Source of the DNA: Sinorhizobium garamanticum
GTDB taxonomy: Bacteria; Pseudomonadota; Alphaproteobacteria; Rhizobiales; Rhizobiaceae
Length of the DNA stretch: 64,000 bases
NCBI RefSeq assembly: GCF_029892065.1
Contig: NZ_CP120374.1
Coordinates: 744,001-808,000 of the forward strand
Direction of reading: 5' to 3'
Part shown: positions 27,379-37,707 of the stretch, in pieces
How the letters are laid out: each line of letters begins with the position of its first letter
How positions within the stretch are numbered: position 1 is the stretch's first letter
The notes under the pieces: generated by a model
Database searches by the model: none
What the model saw: the letters and a program-made list of their open reading frames with translations, nothing else
What the model was told of the DNA's origin: nothing
Position numbers and translations under genes: made by a program

Positions 27379-28506
27379 CTAATGTCGGATTTCTTCCAGG
27401 AGCCAATCCCTGAATACGCGAATTTTGCGGGAGTGTTTTCGTTCTTCCAGATAGACAAGCCAGAGGCTGGACCCGGTGCGGGCGACGACATTGAAAAGTT
27501 GCACCAATCGTCCGGCCTTGATGTCCGGCGCGAAGAACGCCGGCGTAAGCAACGCAACGCCTTGTCCCGCGATCGCGGCCTGGCTGACCACTATCTACGT
27601 GTTGAAATAGACCGACGAAGAGCTTAACGGCTCCGGAACCGCAACGCCGGCAGCTTTGAACCACGCTCGCCACCAGTCATCATCCCTTATCAACGGCAGA
27701 TCAAGGAGATCGGAAGGTGCGGAGATGTTGCCCGCGCGCGCCAGGAAGTCTGGACTACAGAATGGAGCGAACTCCTCCGCCATCAGCTCGTGGGCCATCA
27801 GACCGGGCCACCGACCGTTGCCCGCGCGAATACCGACGTCAAACGGCTCGCGCGTGAGATCGACCACGCGGCTCATGGCTTCCAGCCTCAATTCAATATC
27901 GCGATGGGCGGTCCGGAATGCCCCGAGACGCGGTGCCAGCCAATTGGTCGCGAAGGTATGGATCGCGGTAATGGAGAGTACGTTCGCGGATGTCCGTGGG
28001 ATGGACACGCGAAACGCATGTATGGGCCTGGCCATGTTCTTTAGCGCTTGAGGTCCCATGTCCACGTATGGCAGAGGCAGCTGTCGTTCGACGTGCTCGT
28101 AAACGCCATTGGATAGGCAAATTCCCCCGGGCTCGGCCAAGGCCTCGAGACGCACGGCAATGTTCACGCCGTCGCCGAAAAGGTTGCCGCCGTCGGCTAT
28201 CACGTCACCGAAGTTGATGCCTATCCGAAATTCCATGTGGTGGTTTTCCGGCAGATCGAGAGAGCGCTCAGCTAGGTCGGTCTGAATTTCGATTGCGGCC
28301 CGCATCGCCTCGACCGGACTGGCGAACTCCGCCAGCACGCTGTCCCCTGACCCTGAGAAAACCCGGCCGCGGTGCCTTTCGATCCGCTCCGCGATAACAG
28401 CTTGGCAGGTGAGGAAGGCCGCATGCGTACGCTCCTCATCGAGCTCCATGAGGCGGCTGTAGCCGACAACATCGGCAGCGAGGATGACGGCTAGGTGGCG
28501 CTCCAT
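27379..28506 (-). pseudogene. Adenylate cyclase domain fused to a LysR effector-binding domain, amber-interrupted
   Basis: Residues 1-170 are a class III cyclase homology domain with both metal aspartates (ILAADVVGYS and GSGDSVLAEF) and an intact GDGVNIAVRL. From about residue 175 the protein changes to the effector-binding domain of a GcvA-type LysR regulator (FATNWLAPRLGAFRTAHRDI, then FDVGIRAG), without any helix-turn-helix. A TAG at 27595-27597 stops the frame after VYFNT. The same frame then goes on with IVVSQAAIAGQGVALL to a natural end at 27379. A single CAG to TAG change explains it, so the full product would be about 375 residues. Whether the fusion was ever functional or is a recombination scar is open. 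Confidence 0.82.
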
Positions 28507-28615
28507 AACGCGAAGCAGGATAGCTAAGGGACGGCGGAAACGCCATCAGTACGGAGAAGCGCTACGTAGATCGCTGGACACTTATCCCTGCCCTCGCCAT
28601 CCCGCGCATGGTCTT

Positions 28616-28780
28616 TCACGGCAGGTTAGGTGGCGCGATGAACTGGTAATACGCCCACACCACGGCCAACCCCGCAATCACCGCGACCCAGGTGAGCGCT
28701 TTCCGCTGCCTTGGACTGACCCTCCTTGGCTCCTGCTTGGGTTTTCGTCTTTCAAACTTGATAATGTTGTCGTCGCTCAT
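28616..28780 (-). CDS. Small single-pass membrane protein
   Basis: A 54-residue protein with ATG at 28780 and AGGGGG five bases upstream. The start reads MSDDNIIKFERRKP, followed by a basic stretch (PRRVSPRQRKALT) and one membrane helix (WVAVIAGLAVVWAYYQF), ending in PPNLP. The positive charges before the helix place the N-terminus in the cytoplasm. I recall similar small proteins in rhizobia but no function. It is upstream of the cyclase-LysR pseudogene on the same strand. Confidence 0.72.
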   Translation of the reverse strand: MSDDNIIKFERRKPKQEPRRVSPRQRKALTWVAVIAGLAVVWAYYQFIAPPNLP

Positions 28781-28871
28781 GTAGCCCCCTTCGGTCGGCG
28801 ATGGACCTCATAGCACATGGAGATGTCACCAGCGAACTGGCGGGAGTACGATGGTTCGGCTTGAGCACAGA

Positions 28872-29168
28872 CTAGCGAATCTTGGAACCGAACCAGGTCT
28901 TGAAGTGCGCGGCGTCCAGGAGTGTCAATCGGCACTGAAAAATTGCACGCCGAAACACATCACGCTGTAGAAGACGGGAAACATAATCCAGAACAGAACG
29001 GAAGCCGCGGCGGGCAGCAAGGAGGACCGCATAGGCGACTGGGTCTGCCTCCGCGGTGGCGAGGTCATAACAGAGATCGCGGACGTTTCCCGTTACGGCG
29101 GCGAGTTCGTCGATCAGACTGGCTCGGGCGGGAAAGCAGCGTTTCGCGAAAGCGACGTCGTATCCCAT
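28872..29168 (-). CDS. Hypothetical protein
   Basis: I do not recognise this 98-residue protein. The ATG at 29168 has GGGAG eight bases upstream; an in-frame ATG at 29183 is an alternative, and the frame is open to 29321. The sequence is soluble and helical, with CFPARASLIDELAAVTGNVR and AYAVLLAARRGFRSVLDYVS stretches. It is followed by the small membrane protein on the same strand, 91 bases away. Confidence 0.5.
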   Translation of the reverse strand: MGYDVAFAKRCFPARASLIDELAAVTGNVRDLCYDLATAEADPVAYAVLLAARRGFRSVLDYVSRLLQRDVFRRAIFQCRLTLLDAAHFKTWFGSKIR

Positions 29169-29446
29169 GTATATGGCTCCCATGCCTTGCCGCGCCACGG
29201 CGGCCTGGCAGCCTTCCGTCGGCAGCGCATCATGCGCCAACGCTCCGGTTTTGGGGTGTAAGTTACAGTAACACCGAGGTGGCGGCTTTCGCCGGGACGC
29301 CTTTTTCCCGATGCGAGGCACGTCGCCCCAACCTGCCCCACACAGAGCATACGAGATGTTACGGGTGTCCGACGCCGAGTCCGTATAGGTTCAGGACGTC
29401 ACGTCAAAACGCCGGACCCTTGCGGTCGCAACCGATGGAGCTTCCT

Positions 29447-29563
29447 TTGAAACGCATCCTCTTCATTGCCGCCACGCTCGCGCTCGCCACCACCGTCGCC
29501 CATGCCGGAGACCCGATCGTCGGCAACTGGAAGACGGAGCTTGGCGACACCGCCGCGATGTAG
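29447..29563 (+). pseudogene. Relic of an exported DUF2147-type protein
   Basis: A TTG at 29447 (GGAG upstream), or the ATG at 29435, starts a signal peptide (KRILFIAATLALATTVAHA). This is followed by GDPIVGNWKTELGDTAAM, the first residues of the mature DUF2147 family, which are small periplasmic proteins. A TAG follows at once, and the remaining 80 or so residues of the family are missing. The 530 bases beyond it show no gene. Confidence 0.6.
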
Positions 29564-30095
29564 AAGTCGGTGTCGCCTTAGGTTGCCAATTGCAACCAGC
29601 CTGTGGAATTCGACTCTTGCGCTCGAGCGCGGTGCGGTGCCGGTGGGGGTGCAACTGAGCGCGGCTAGGCATGTGCACCATGAAAACAGGAGCGGCCGAG
29701 CAACTGGCGGGAGCTTCACGTTCAGCGCCGATAGAATAGGCATTTGCGAAATTGCTTTATTTTTATGCAAACCTGATCTATACATTTCACAGTCGATGCG
29801 ACTTCCTCCCACGCATCGCGGGGTAACGCGTCCCGATCTCGCCGGTCGCCCTCTGCGGCAGGCTTTTCTTCTGAACACAAAGCCGGCCTGCGGATTTTGG
29901 CCCAGCTTCACGGGCGTCACTCTCCCGTGGCGTAAGCGTCTCCGGATATCGCCGGATGCATTTGCAACACTTGTATCCAAGATCAGAAATTTGACGGCAG
30001 AGCCGGGGTTTCTTTTTCGGTGCGCATGTTCATTTGGCACCGAGCCCGCGCGAGAGATGAATGCGGGATCCATTTCGCACGGGCGTTCCGCTACG

Positions 30096-30284
30096 TCACC
30101 GCCACTTCGGCGCCCGCCTGGCATTGTGCAGTAGCTCCCGGGATGTGGCGAACGCGCCAAAGAGGAGAGTTAGTCGCCGTTCTTCTTCATCGCACAAGCG
30201 ATGCCGTCGGCAAAACTCGTGGACAGACCAAACCTTTGTGGCGGTGTGGTTCGGAAGCTTATCCGCTTCTACTCGCTCCGTCAT
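30096..30284 (-). CDS. Small conserved-looking rhizobial protein
   Basis: A 62-residue soluble protein with a strong ribosome site, GGGAGGAG four bases before the ATG at 30284. The middle reads KVWSVHEFCRRHRLCDEEER and the end ELLHNARRAPKWR. It looks like a tiny helix-turn-helix-type helical protein of the kind frequent in rhizobial accessory DNA. I know no function. It is alone, divergent from the LacI-controlled operon, with about 370 bases between that show no other gene. Confidence 0.6.
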   Translation of the reverse strand: MTERVEADKLPNHTATKVWSVHEFCRRHRLCDEEERRLTLLFGAFATSRELLHNARRAPKWR

Positions 30285-30652
30285 CTTGCTCCTCCCAAAG
30301 CGTTGGACGCCAGGGTATGCTACTAAAGTCTAATGAAGCAAGAGATAAAACGAAGACGTACGGCGTTTGCTCATTGTCCTCGCGCTCTCCTCCTCTGGCG
30401 ACGGGCGATCATGCGGCCGGTTCCCCTCAGTGGTTGAGCTGGCCGCTTCCTGTTCCGACATCCTTGACGGGGCGGTTGCCGCGTCTTTGCCCGTATAGCG
30501 GAAGTGCGGTCTGCCCGCATCCAGGATGCGTCTTGCCCTCACGGACGACAGTATCGCCGACTGCGCCATAGCGGATCTCCACCGATCGGCGCGGCGCGCT
30601 GAATCGATCCTTGGCGATCGCCGATCTCAGTCGGCTTCATGCTCGGCATGTT

Positions 30653-30690
30653 GCAAATCGATTTGCAAAACGATTTGCAAAACGATTTGC
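30653..30690. promoter_or_regulatory. LacI-type operator array
   Basis: The 14-base perfect palindrome GCAAATCGATTTGC occupies 30653-30666. GATTTGCAAAAC is then repeated in tandem at 30660-30671 and 30672-30683, with a third partial copy GATTTGC at 30684-30690. The array ends 20 bases before the lacI start codon, in the promoter or 5' leader region. Palindromes with a central CG step are typical LacI-family sites, so autoregulation of the operon is likely. Confidence 0.7.
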
Positions 30691-30710
30691 GATCGCGTAT
30701 TCAATAAAAC

Positions 30711-31715
30711 ATGACAACGATTGCCAAAGTCGCGAAACGAGCGGGCGTATCTCTGACCACGGTCTCTCATGTGTTGAATCATGCAGACCGCGTTTCAGCG
30801 GAAATGCGTCGGAGGGTGGAAGCGGCGATAGCCGAGCTAGGTTACGTACCGAACCCCCAGGCACAGAGCCTGCGCACGGGGCGGACCAACCTGGTGGCAA
30901 TGCTGATCCCGGACATCCGCAACCCCTTCTATCCGGAACTCGTAAAAGCGGCGCAATCGGATCTCGATGCTACGGGGCTGGATCTTCTGATCTTCAACAC
31001 CGACGTTCCCGGCGGCCACTCGCAGGAGCACAGCCGCCAATATCTGAAACACATACGCAACCGCCGGATCGACGGGTTGATCGTCGGCGATTTTGCCCTG
31101 CATGGCATGCACGACACATTGATCGGCATAGACGTCCCCACCGTCTTCATCGGCGACCTGCCAAATGCAGCCGTCGACAGCGTCAAGATCGACGATTTCG
31201 GCGGCGGCCACCAGATGGGCGCTTACCTCGCCAAGAAAGGCCACAAGCGCATCGCCCATGTCACGGGCCCGTCTTTTTTTGCCGAGGCCATGGCAAGAGC
31301 GGCGGGTTTCGAGCAGGGACTGCGCGATCACGGCGTGGAACCGCTCGCCGAGCTGCGGCGCGAAGGCACCTATCTTAGTCCGTCAGGCCAGGAAGCCGTC
31401 CAATGGCTGCTAGCGACCCATGGCGATCGCCTGCCTTCAGTCATTTTTTTCGGCAATTATCTCATGGCGATGGGAGCGATCGCTGAATTCCATGATCGCG
31501 GCGTCCGCATTCCCGAAGACGTGGCGATTGCCGTTTTCGGTGATCAGCCACAGCTCGAATATGTGCGGCCGCGGATAGCGCGTGTCGGCAACGCCCCTTC
31601 GCTGCTTGCCCACCGAGCCACCGCCATGCTGCTCGAACGCTTGTCGGGCGAGTACTCAGGGCCGCCTCGCTCAGAGGTGATCCCCTGCATCCTTCACGCC
31701 TTCGATACGGCGTAA
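30711..31715 (+). CDS. LacI-family transcriptional regulator
   Basis: Repressor of 334 residues. The helix-turn-helix (IAKVAKRAGVSLTTVSHVLN) is at residues 3-22, the hinge follows at about 50, and a periplasmic-binding-protein-like sugar domain covers 60-334. It is first in an operon with a sugar ABC transporter and a GH172-type glycosidase, 61 bases before the binding-protein gene. The operator array just upstream suggests that it represses itself and the whole unit until a sugar released from the substrate binds. Confidence 0.92.
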   Translation: MTTIAKVAKRAGVSLTTVSHVLNHADRVSAEMRRRVEAAIAELGYVPNPQAQSLRTGRTNLVAMLIPDIRNPFYPELVKAAQSDLDATGLDLLIFNTDVPGGHSQEHSRQYLKHIRNRRIDGLIVGDFALHGMHDTLIGIDVPTVFIGDLPNAAVDSVKIDDFGGGHQMGAYLAKKGHKRIAHVTGPSFFAEAMARAAGFEQGLRDHGVEPLAELRREGTYLSPSGQEAVQWLLATHGDRLPSVIFFGNYLMAMGAIAEFHDRGVRIPEDVAIAVFGDQPQLEYVRPRIARVGNAPSLLAHRATAMLLERLSGEYSGPPRSEVIPCILHAFDTA

Positions 31716-31776
31716 GGCGAAGCCGCCCTCCGGAGAGGAGCCGGGGGCGTTTACCAGCAAAAACCGGGAGGAAGTA

Positions 31777-33132
31777 ATGAGTGACAAAGAGAAGGCTTTT
31801 CCGACGCTGACCCGCCGCGGCCTGCTAAAGGGCGGTGCGGCGGTAGCTGGAGGCATCGTCGGCCTCGGCGGATTTCCCTACATCAACCGCCTGGCCGTAC
31901 GGGCACAGGAAACGCCGCTGAAATTCTGGCAGTTCTACGCGCCCGGCGGACCGGTGGCGAGCCAGGTTGAATGGTTCGAAAAGACGGTCGCGGATTGGAA
32001 CGATAGCCATCCGCAGAAGATCGAACTCGAGTTCATTCCGAACTCCGAGTATATCAGCGGTCCGAAACTGGCAACCGCCTTTGCCTCCGGCGAAGGGCCC
32101 GACATCTTCATCATTTCGCCGGGCGACTTCCTGCGCTACTACAATGGCGGCGTCCTCAAGGATCTAACCCCCTTCATCGATGAAGCGGCCAAGGCGGACT
32201 TTCCCGAAAGCGTCATCGCCAACCGCATGGTGGACGGCAAGATCTTCGGCATCCCGATGGAAGTCGAGCCGATGGCCATGTACTATTCGGTCAAGGCCTT
32301 CGAGGAGGCTGGCCTCAACGAGAACGACGTTCCCAAGACATGGGAGGCGTTGCTGGAGGTCGCCAAGAAGCTCACGACTCCCGAGCGCTTTGGGGTGATG
32401 TTCGAGACCCAGCCGGGATACTACCAGAACTTCACGTGGTATCCCTTCCTCTGGCAGGGCGGCGGCGAATTCCAGACCCCTGAGGGCAAGAGCAGCTTCG
32501 ATTCGCCGGCAACGGTGCAAGCGCTCAAATTCTGGCAGGATGCGATCAACAGTGGCGCGGCGCCTCGCCAGATCATGGGTGCGGGCGGACACGATACCAT
32601 TGCCAACCTCGCATCCGGCTATGTCGCCATGCAAAACGTCGGCATCTGGGGCATTTCACAGCTTCAGAGCAATGCCAAGGATTTCCAGTATGGCGTCTTC
32701 CGGTTGCCCACGCCGTCGAACGGCAAATATGTGACCGTGGGTGGCGGATGGGCATTCGTCGCCAATGCCAAGGGCCGCAACTCCGACGCGGCGGGCGAAT
32801 TCTGCGCCTGGGCCCTCGCCTCCATGGATCAGGGCTCTGTCGACCGGGTCGCCACCTGGTGCACCAAGGGTAAATCCGACATGCCGCCGCGCAACAGCGC
32901 GCTGAAGGCTGGCGGCGGGGCGTTCTCGACAGGTATGATCGGCAAATTCGCCGAGGAGATCCATCCGGGAACCCGGGCGGAGCCGCGCGTTCCGCCGGAG
33001 GTCTACAAGATCATCTCCGATGCGATCCAGCAGACGCAGTTGGGTGGCGCCGATCCGCAAGCCACCGCGACGTCCGCCTCTCAGCAGCTCGACGCGTTCC
33101 TTTCGAGCTATCAAGGCGCGCCGATCCTTTGA
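31777..33132 (+). CDS. Sugar ABC transporter substrate-binding protein (Tat-exported)
   Basis: Family 1 extracellular solute-binding protein, 451 residues. The N-terminus has a twin-arginine motif (TRRGLLKGG) and a hydrophobic stretch ending before VRAQE, so export as a folded protein by Tat is likely. Typical fold segments are FASGEGPDIFIISPGDFLRY and IPMEVEPMAMYYS. GGGAGGAAG precedes the ATG. It delivers a sugar or short glycoside to the permeases encoded downstream. Confidence 0.9.
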   Translation: MSDKEKAFPTLTRRGLLKGGAAVAGGIVGLGGFPYINRLAVRAQETPLKFWQFYAPGGPVASQVEWFEKTVADWNDSHPQKIELEFIPNSEYISGPKLATAFASGEGPDIFIISPGDFLRYYNGGVLKDLTPFIDEAAKADFPESVIANRMVDGKIFGIPMEVEPMAMYYSVKAFEEAGLNENDVPKTWEALLEVAKKLTTPERFGVMFETQPGYYQNFTWYPFLWQGGGEFQTPEGKSSFDSPATVQALKFWQDAINSGAAPRQIMGAGGHDTIANLASGYVAMQNVGIWGISQLQSNAKDFQYGVFRLPTPSNGKYVTVGGGWAFVANAKGRNSDAAGEFCAWALASMDQGSVDRVATWCTKGKSDMPPRNSALKAGGGAFSTGMIGKFAEEIHPGTRAEPRVPPEVYKIISDAIQQTQLGGADPQATATSASQQLDAFLSSYQGAPIL

Positions 33133-33189
33133 CGGCCAAACCGGCGGCCGCACACCATGCGGCCGCCTCAGCAAGCTGGACATGACGTT

Positions 33190-34134
33190 ATGACAACGAT
33201 TGCCGAAACGGCCGCGCGGCGCAGGCACGCCGGCCGAACCCGCCTTTCCGCCAAGCATCGCGAGTGGATCGCGGGCTACCTCTTCGTGTTGCCCGATGCA
33301 CTGGGACTGCTCGTCTTTCTCGGCGTGCCGATGGCACTATCCCTCGTGCTCAGCGTCTTCGAGGTAAACGGGTTCGGCGGTTATTCCTTCGTCGGCGCAA
33401 AAAATTACCTCCGCATGTGGAACGACCCGCTGTTCTGGAAGGGAGCGAGGGTCACCGCGCTCTACGCCATCATGCTGGTCCCGCTGCTCTACGTATGCGG
33501 ACTGGGCCTTGCCCTTCTCGTGCAGCGCACCGACCGCTTCAACGCCGTCATGCGCTCGATGTTCTTTGCACCGCACATGGTCAGCCTCGTCGTCGTCGCG
33601 CTCGTCTGGCAATTCATGGTGGTCGACAAGATCGGCGTGATCAGCAGACTGACCGCCGCGCTCGACATCGGCGGCTTCTCTTTCCTCGGCGATCCCAACT
33701 TCGCGCTCATCACCATCGTCCTGGTCAGCGTCTGGTTCCTGATGGGGTTCTACATGCTGATCTTCCTGGGCGGTCTGCAGGACATTCCCCGCCAATATTA
33801 CGAAGCGGCGATGATCGACGGAGCCGGCGCTATCGCCCGCTTCTGGTTCATCACGCTGCCGCTTCTCAAACCGACGAGTTTTTTCGTGGTCATGGTGTCC
33901 ATGGTTGCGGCCGTCGCGGGCGCACAGGCCTTCGACATCATCTACGTCATGACCAAGGGCGGGCCGGCCAACGCCACGTCGGTGCTGATCGTCTACATCT
34001 ACCAGCAGGCTTTCGGTTTCGGCGCCTTCGGCTACGCAGCTGCCATGGCCTCCATCCTGGTCGTGGCGCTCATGCTCGTGACGGCAGTTTTCTTTGCGCT
34101 GACCCGGGGAGGACGTTTCAATCATGAGCAGTAA
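33190..34134 (+). CDS. Sugar ABC transporter permease (MalF/UgpA-like)
   Basis: Permease of 314 residues with six membrane helices and the EAA loop (YYEAAMIDGAGAIARFWFIT) near residue 205. The ATG at 33190 begins just after a short out-of-frame ATG; the longer frame from 33157 has no signal. It overlaps the next permease gene by eleven bases, so the two are coupled. Confidence 0.9.
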   Translation: MTTIAETAARRRHAGRTRLSAKHREWIAGYLFVLPDALGLLVFLGVPMALSLVLSVFEVNGFGGYSFVGAKNYLRMWNDPLFWKGARVTALYAIMLVPLLYVCGLGLALLVQRTDRFNAVMRSMFFAPHMVSLVVVALVWQFMVVDKIGVISRLTAALDIGGFSFLGDPNFALITIVLVSVWFLMGFYMLIFLGGLQDIPRQYYEAAMIDGAGAIARFWFITLPLLKPTSFFVVMVSMVAAVAGAQAFDIIYVMTKGGPANATSVLIVYIYQQAFGFGAFGYAAAMASILVVALMLVTAVFFALTRGGRFNHEQ

Positions 34135-34972
34135 GCGCCCCCAGCCCTATTTCTCCAGATCACAGGTCACGCTGGTCCGGGGCCTCTGGATGGTGGTGAC
34201 GGCCATCCTCGCGGTCATGACGCTCTTTCCGCTCCTCTGGATGGTGTCGATCGCCTTCAAGCCTCCGGCGGAGTCGTTCTCTTCGAACCTCATCCCGCAG
34301 GCGCCGACGCTCGACAATTTCATCCATGTTCTGACCGGCGTTCCGTTCATCCGCTACATGGTCAACAGCTTCCTCGTGTCGGCCACAGTGACGATCGTGG
34401 CGCTGTTCTTCCACACCATGGCCGGCTACGCGCTGGCGCGACTGAGATTTCCGGGCCGCGAGGTACTGTTTCTGTCGATCTTCTCGACATTTCTCGTCTC
34501 GCTGCCGGTGATCATCGTACCGCTCTTCGTCATCGTCAAAGCGATGGGCATGCTCAACTCATACGTGGGACTGATCATTCCGGCGATCTTCAATGCCTTC
34601 GGCATCTTCCTTCTCAGGCAGTACTATCTGTCGCTGCCGAAAGAGATCGAGGAGGCGGCGCGCATCGACGGAGCGGGTTACTGGCGCATCTACTGGAGCG
34701 TCATCCTCCCGCTCAGCCGCCCGATCATGTCGGCGTTGGCGATCCTGTTCTTCCTGGCCAACTGGAATTCCTTCCTGTGGCCGCTCACCATCACCTCGGA
34801 CCCCAATCTCTGGGTCGTCCAACTCGGGATTGCGAATTTCAAGAGCCAGTACTCCGCGTCCTGGAACTACATGATGGCCGCTTCCACGATCGTCGCCATC
34901 CCGACCCTCATACTCTTCGTGATCTTCCAGAGGCAGATCATGGATTCCCTCAAGACCAGCGGCCTCAAGTAA
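34124..34972 (+). CDS. Sugar ABC transporter permease (MalG/UgpE-like)
   Basis: Second permease, 282 residues. The N-terminal helix is followed by a five-helix BPD_transp_1 domain with an EAA loop IEEAARIDGAGYWRIYWSVI near residue 180. It overlaps the upstream permease gene and is followed by the GH172-type enzyme gene 31 bases later. It forms the channel with the MalF-like subunit. Confidence 0.9.
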   Translation: MSSKRPQPYFSRSQVTLVRGLWMVVTAILAVMTLFPLLWMVSIAFKPPAESFSSNLIPQAPTLDNFIHVLTGVPFIRYMVNSFLVSATVTIVALFFHTMAGYALARLRFPGREVLFLSIFSTFLVSLPVIIVPLFVIVKAMGMLNSYVGLIIPAIFNAFGIFLLRQYYLSLPKEIEEAARIDGAGYWRIYWSVILPLSRPIMSALAILFFLANWNSFLWPLTITSDPNLWVVQLGIANFKSQYSASWNYMMAASTIVAIPTLILFVIFQRQIMDSLKTSGLK

Positions 34973-35003
34973 GCTGCGAGCGATTTACACAGGAGCAATT
35001 CGA

Positions 35004-36200
35004 ATGACCAATGCCGGCCTCTCGCCCCTTCGCGGTCTCGCGAAGCTGCGCAATGCGAAAACGCGCCGCTTCTCCAGCCATGACCGCACCGGCGGCAATG
35101 ACGACAGGCTGCACATCGAACCCGGCAAGACGGTGGTGATCGGCGAACACGAAGGCGCCGGCATCATCACTCATATCTGGGCGACGCTCGCATGCGAGAG
35201 CGAGGATTTCCTGCGCAAGATCGTTCTCAGAGCCTACTGGGACGGGGAGACGGAGCCAAGCATCGAGGCGCCTATCGGCGACTTCTTCGGTATGGGCCAT
35301 GCCCGCACCGCCAACTATGCCAGCCTGCCGATGCAGGCGAGCCCGGAGGATGGCAAGGCCTTCAACTGCTACTTCCCCATGCCCTTCGGCTCGCACATGA
35401 AGTTCACCGTCACCAACGAGGCGGAACACGACCTGCTCTTCTACTACTACATCGATCTCGAGCTTCACGATGTTCTCGAGGATGACATGGGCCGTTTCCA
35501 CGCCCATTACCGCCAGGCACGGCCGGCGGGCATGAGCGAAGTCGGTCTGACCAACGAACAGTTCCTCTTTGGCGGCGAGAACGTCGACGGTCGGCAGAAT
35601 TACACGATCCTCGAAGCAGAGGGGCGCGGCCATTACGTCGGCGTACTCTATAGTGTCTATTCGCGGCGTCGTTCCGAAGTCTGGGATTGGTACGGCGAAG
35701 GCGACGACATGATCTTCATCGACGGCGAGCAGGGGTTGTCGGTGCCGGATACGGTTCGCAAGCCCGATCCGCGCATCGGTCCGAAAGCGACGTTGATCGA
35801 ACCGCGGCCGGAGTCCGAACCAGGTGCCAATGATGCCTGGCCGCCGACCCTGCACGGTACGGGCACGGAAGATTATTTCAACACCGCCTGGTGCCCGACG
35901 CAGGACTATAGCGCGCCCTACCACGGCATCATCGCGGCCGGCGGCCCCAACTGGACCGAGCCGGTCACGCTCTACCGCTGGCATATCGAGGACCCCGCTA
36001 TCTTCCACAAGAGCATTCGGGTGACGATCGAACATGGTCACGCCAACCGCCGCGCCGACGATATCTCCTCCGTCGCCTTCTGGTACCAGGCAGAGCCGCA
36101 TAAGCCCTTCGGCAAGTTCCCCGATGTCGCGGACCGGGTGCCGGCCTATCGCCGCCCGTTCCACAACATGGAAGCGGCAATGAAGAAAGCGGGAGGCTGA
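35004..36200 (+). CDS. DUF2961 (GH172-type) glycoside hydrolase
   Basis: A 398-residue protein of the DUF2961 family, classed as GH172. Studied members are alpha-D-fructofuranosidases that act on difructose dianhydride, or D-arabinofuranosidases. The hallmark HGTGTEDYFNTAWC lies near residues 286-299, with further acidic residues in GVLYSVYSRR. There is no signal peptide, so it acts in the cytoplasm on imported material. It is encoded between the permease and ATPase genes, so substrate uptake and cleavage are linked. The likely ligand is a furanoside; the exact one is inference. Confidence 0.8.
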   Translation: MTNAGLSPLRGLAKLRNAKTRRFSSHDRTGGNDDRLHIEPGKTVVIGEHEGAGIITHIWATLACESEDFLRKIVLRAYWDGETEPSIEAPIGDFFGMGHARTANYASLPMQASPEDGKAFNCYFPMPFGSHMKFTVTNEAEHDLLFYYYIDLELHDVLEDDMGRFHAHYRQARPAGMSEVGLTNEQFLFGGENVDGRQNYTILEAEGRGHYVGVLYSVYSRRRSEVWDWYGEGDDMIFIDGEQGLSVPDTVRKPDPRIGPKATLIEPRPESEPGANDAWPPTLHGTGTEDYFNTAWCPTQDYSAPYHGIIAAGGPNWTEPVTLYRWHIEDPAIFHKSIRVTIEHGHANRRADDISSVAFWYQAEPHKPFGKFPDVADRVPAYRRPFHNMEAAMKKAGG

Positions 36201-36201
36201 T

Positions 36202-37281
<1,080 letters not shown>

Positions 37282-37291
37282 GCGATTTTTC

Positions 37292-37307
37292 CATCAGCGG
37301 GCTGATG
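37292..37307 (+). terminator. Possible terminator hairpin after the sugar ABC operon
   Basis: CATCAGC and GCTGATG flank a two-base centre, followed after a few bases by TTTT. It sits eleven bases after the ATPase stop. The stem is short, so the call is weak. The rest of the 426-base gap to the AraC gene holds no gene that I can see. Confidence 0.35.
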
Positions 37308-37707
37308 CACTGCTTTTGATGTTTGGTTTGCGCCTGATTTGAAGCTGCTCTCGACCGAGAATTGTCGATCGGAAAGTTGCGCCATCGGCCGCCAGCCGAT
37401 GACCCGATCATGCTTGCCCCCCAATCTCATCATCATCCGCGCGCGGCGATCGTGAGAGAGGTGAATTCTCGACCTATAGCAACCGCTCGCAGATAGCGCT
37501 CGGCATTTCCGCTGGTGGAGCGACAAAGCGGTCACAAGCCCGAAACGGTCACAGATCATTGAACATTCTTGAACGATTCGTGGCTGTTTTGGCCGAACCG
37601 TTGTTCCTATGACTCCTAGCGTGTGTCGATGACAGACTGCTCCGACGCACGATGCTGCCATGGCGCAGCCCGCCAGAGTGCCAGAAGCGAACCAACGGAG
37701 TGCAGCG

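Noticed and set aside
27595..27600. Frameshift at the end of the cyclase-LysR chimera
   Set aside because: The sequence after the stop continues in the same frame, so it is an in-frame TAG and not a shift.
30330..30569. Minus-strand 79-codon frame
   Set aside because: No ribosome site; low-complexity composition without a motif.
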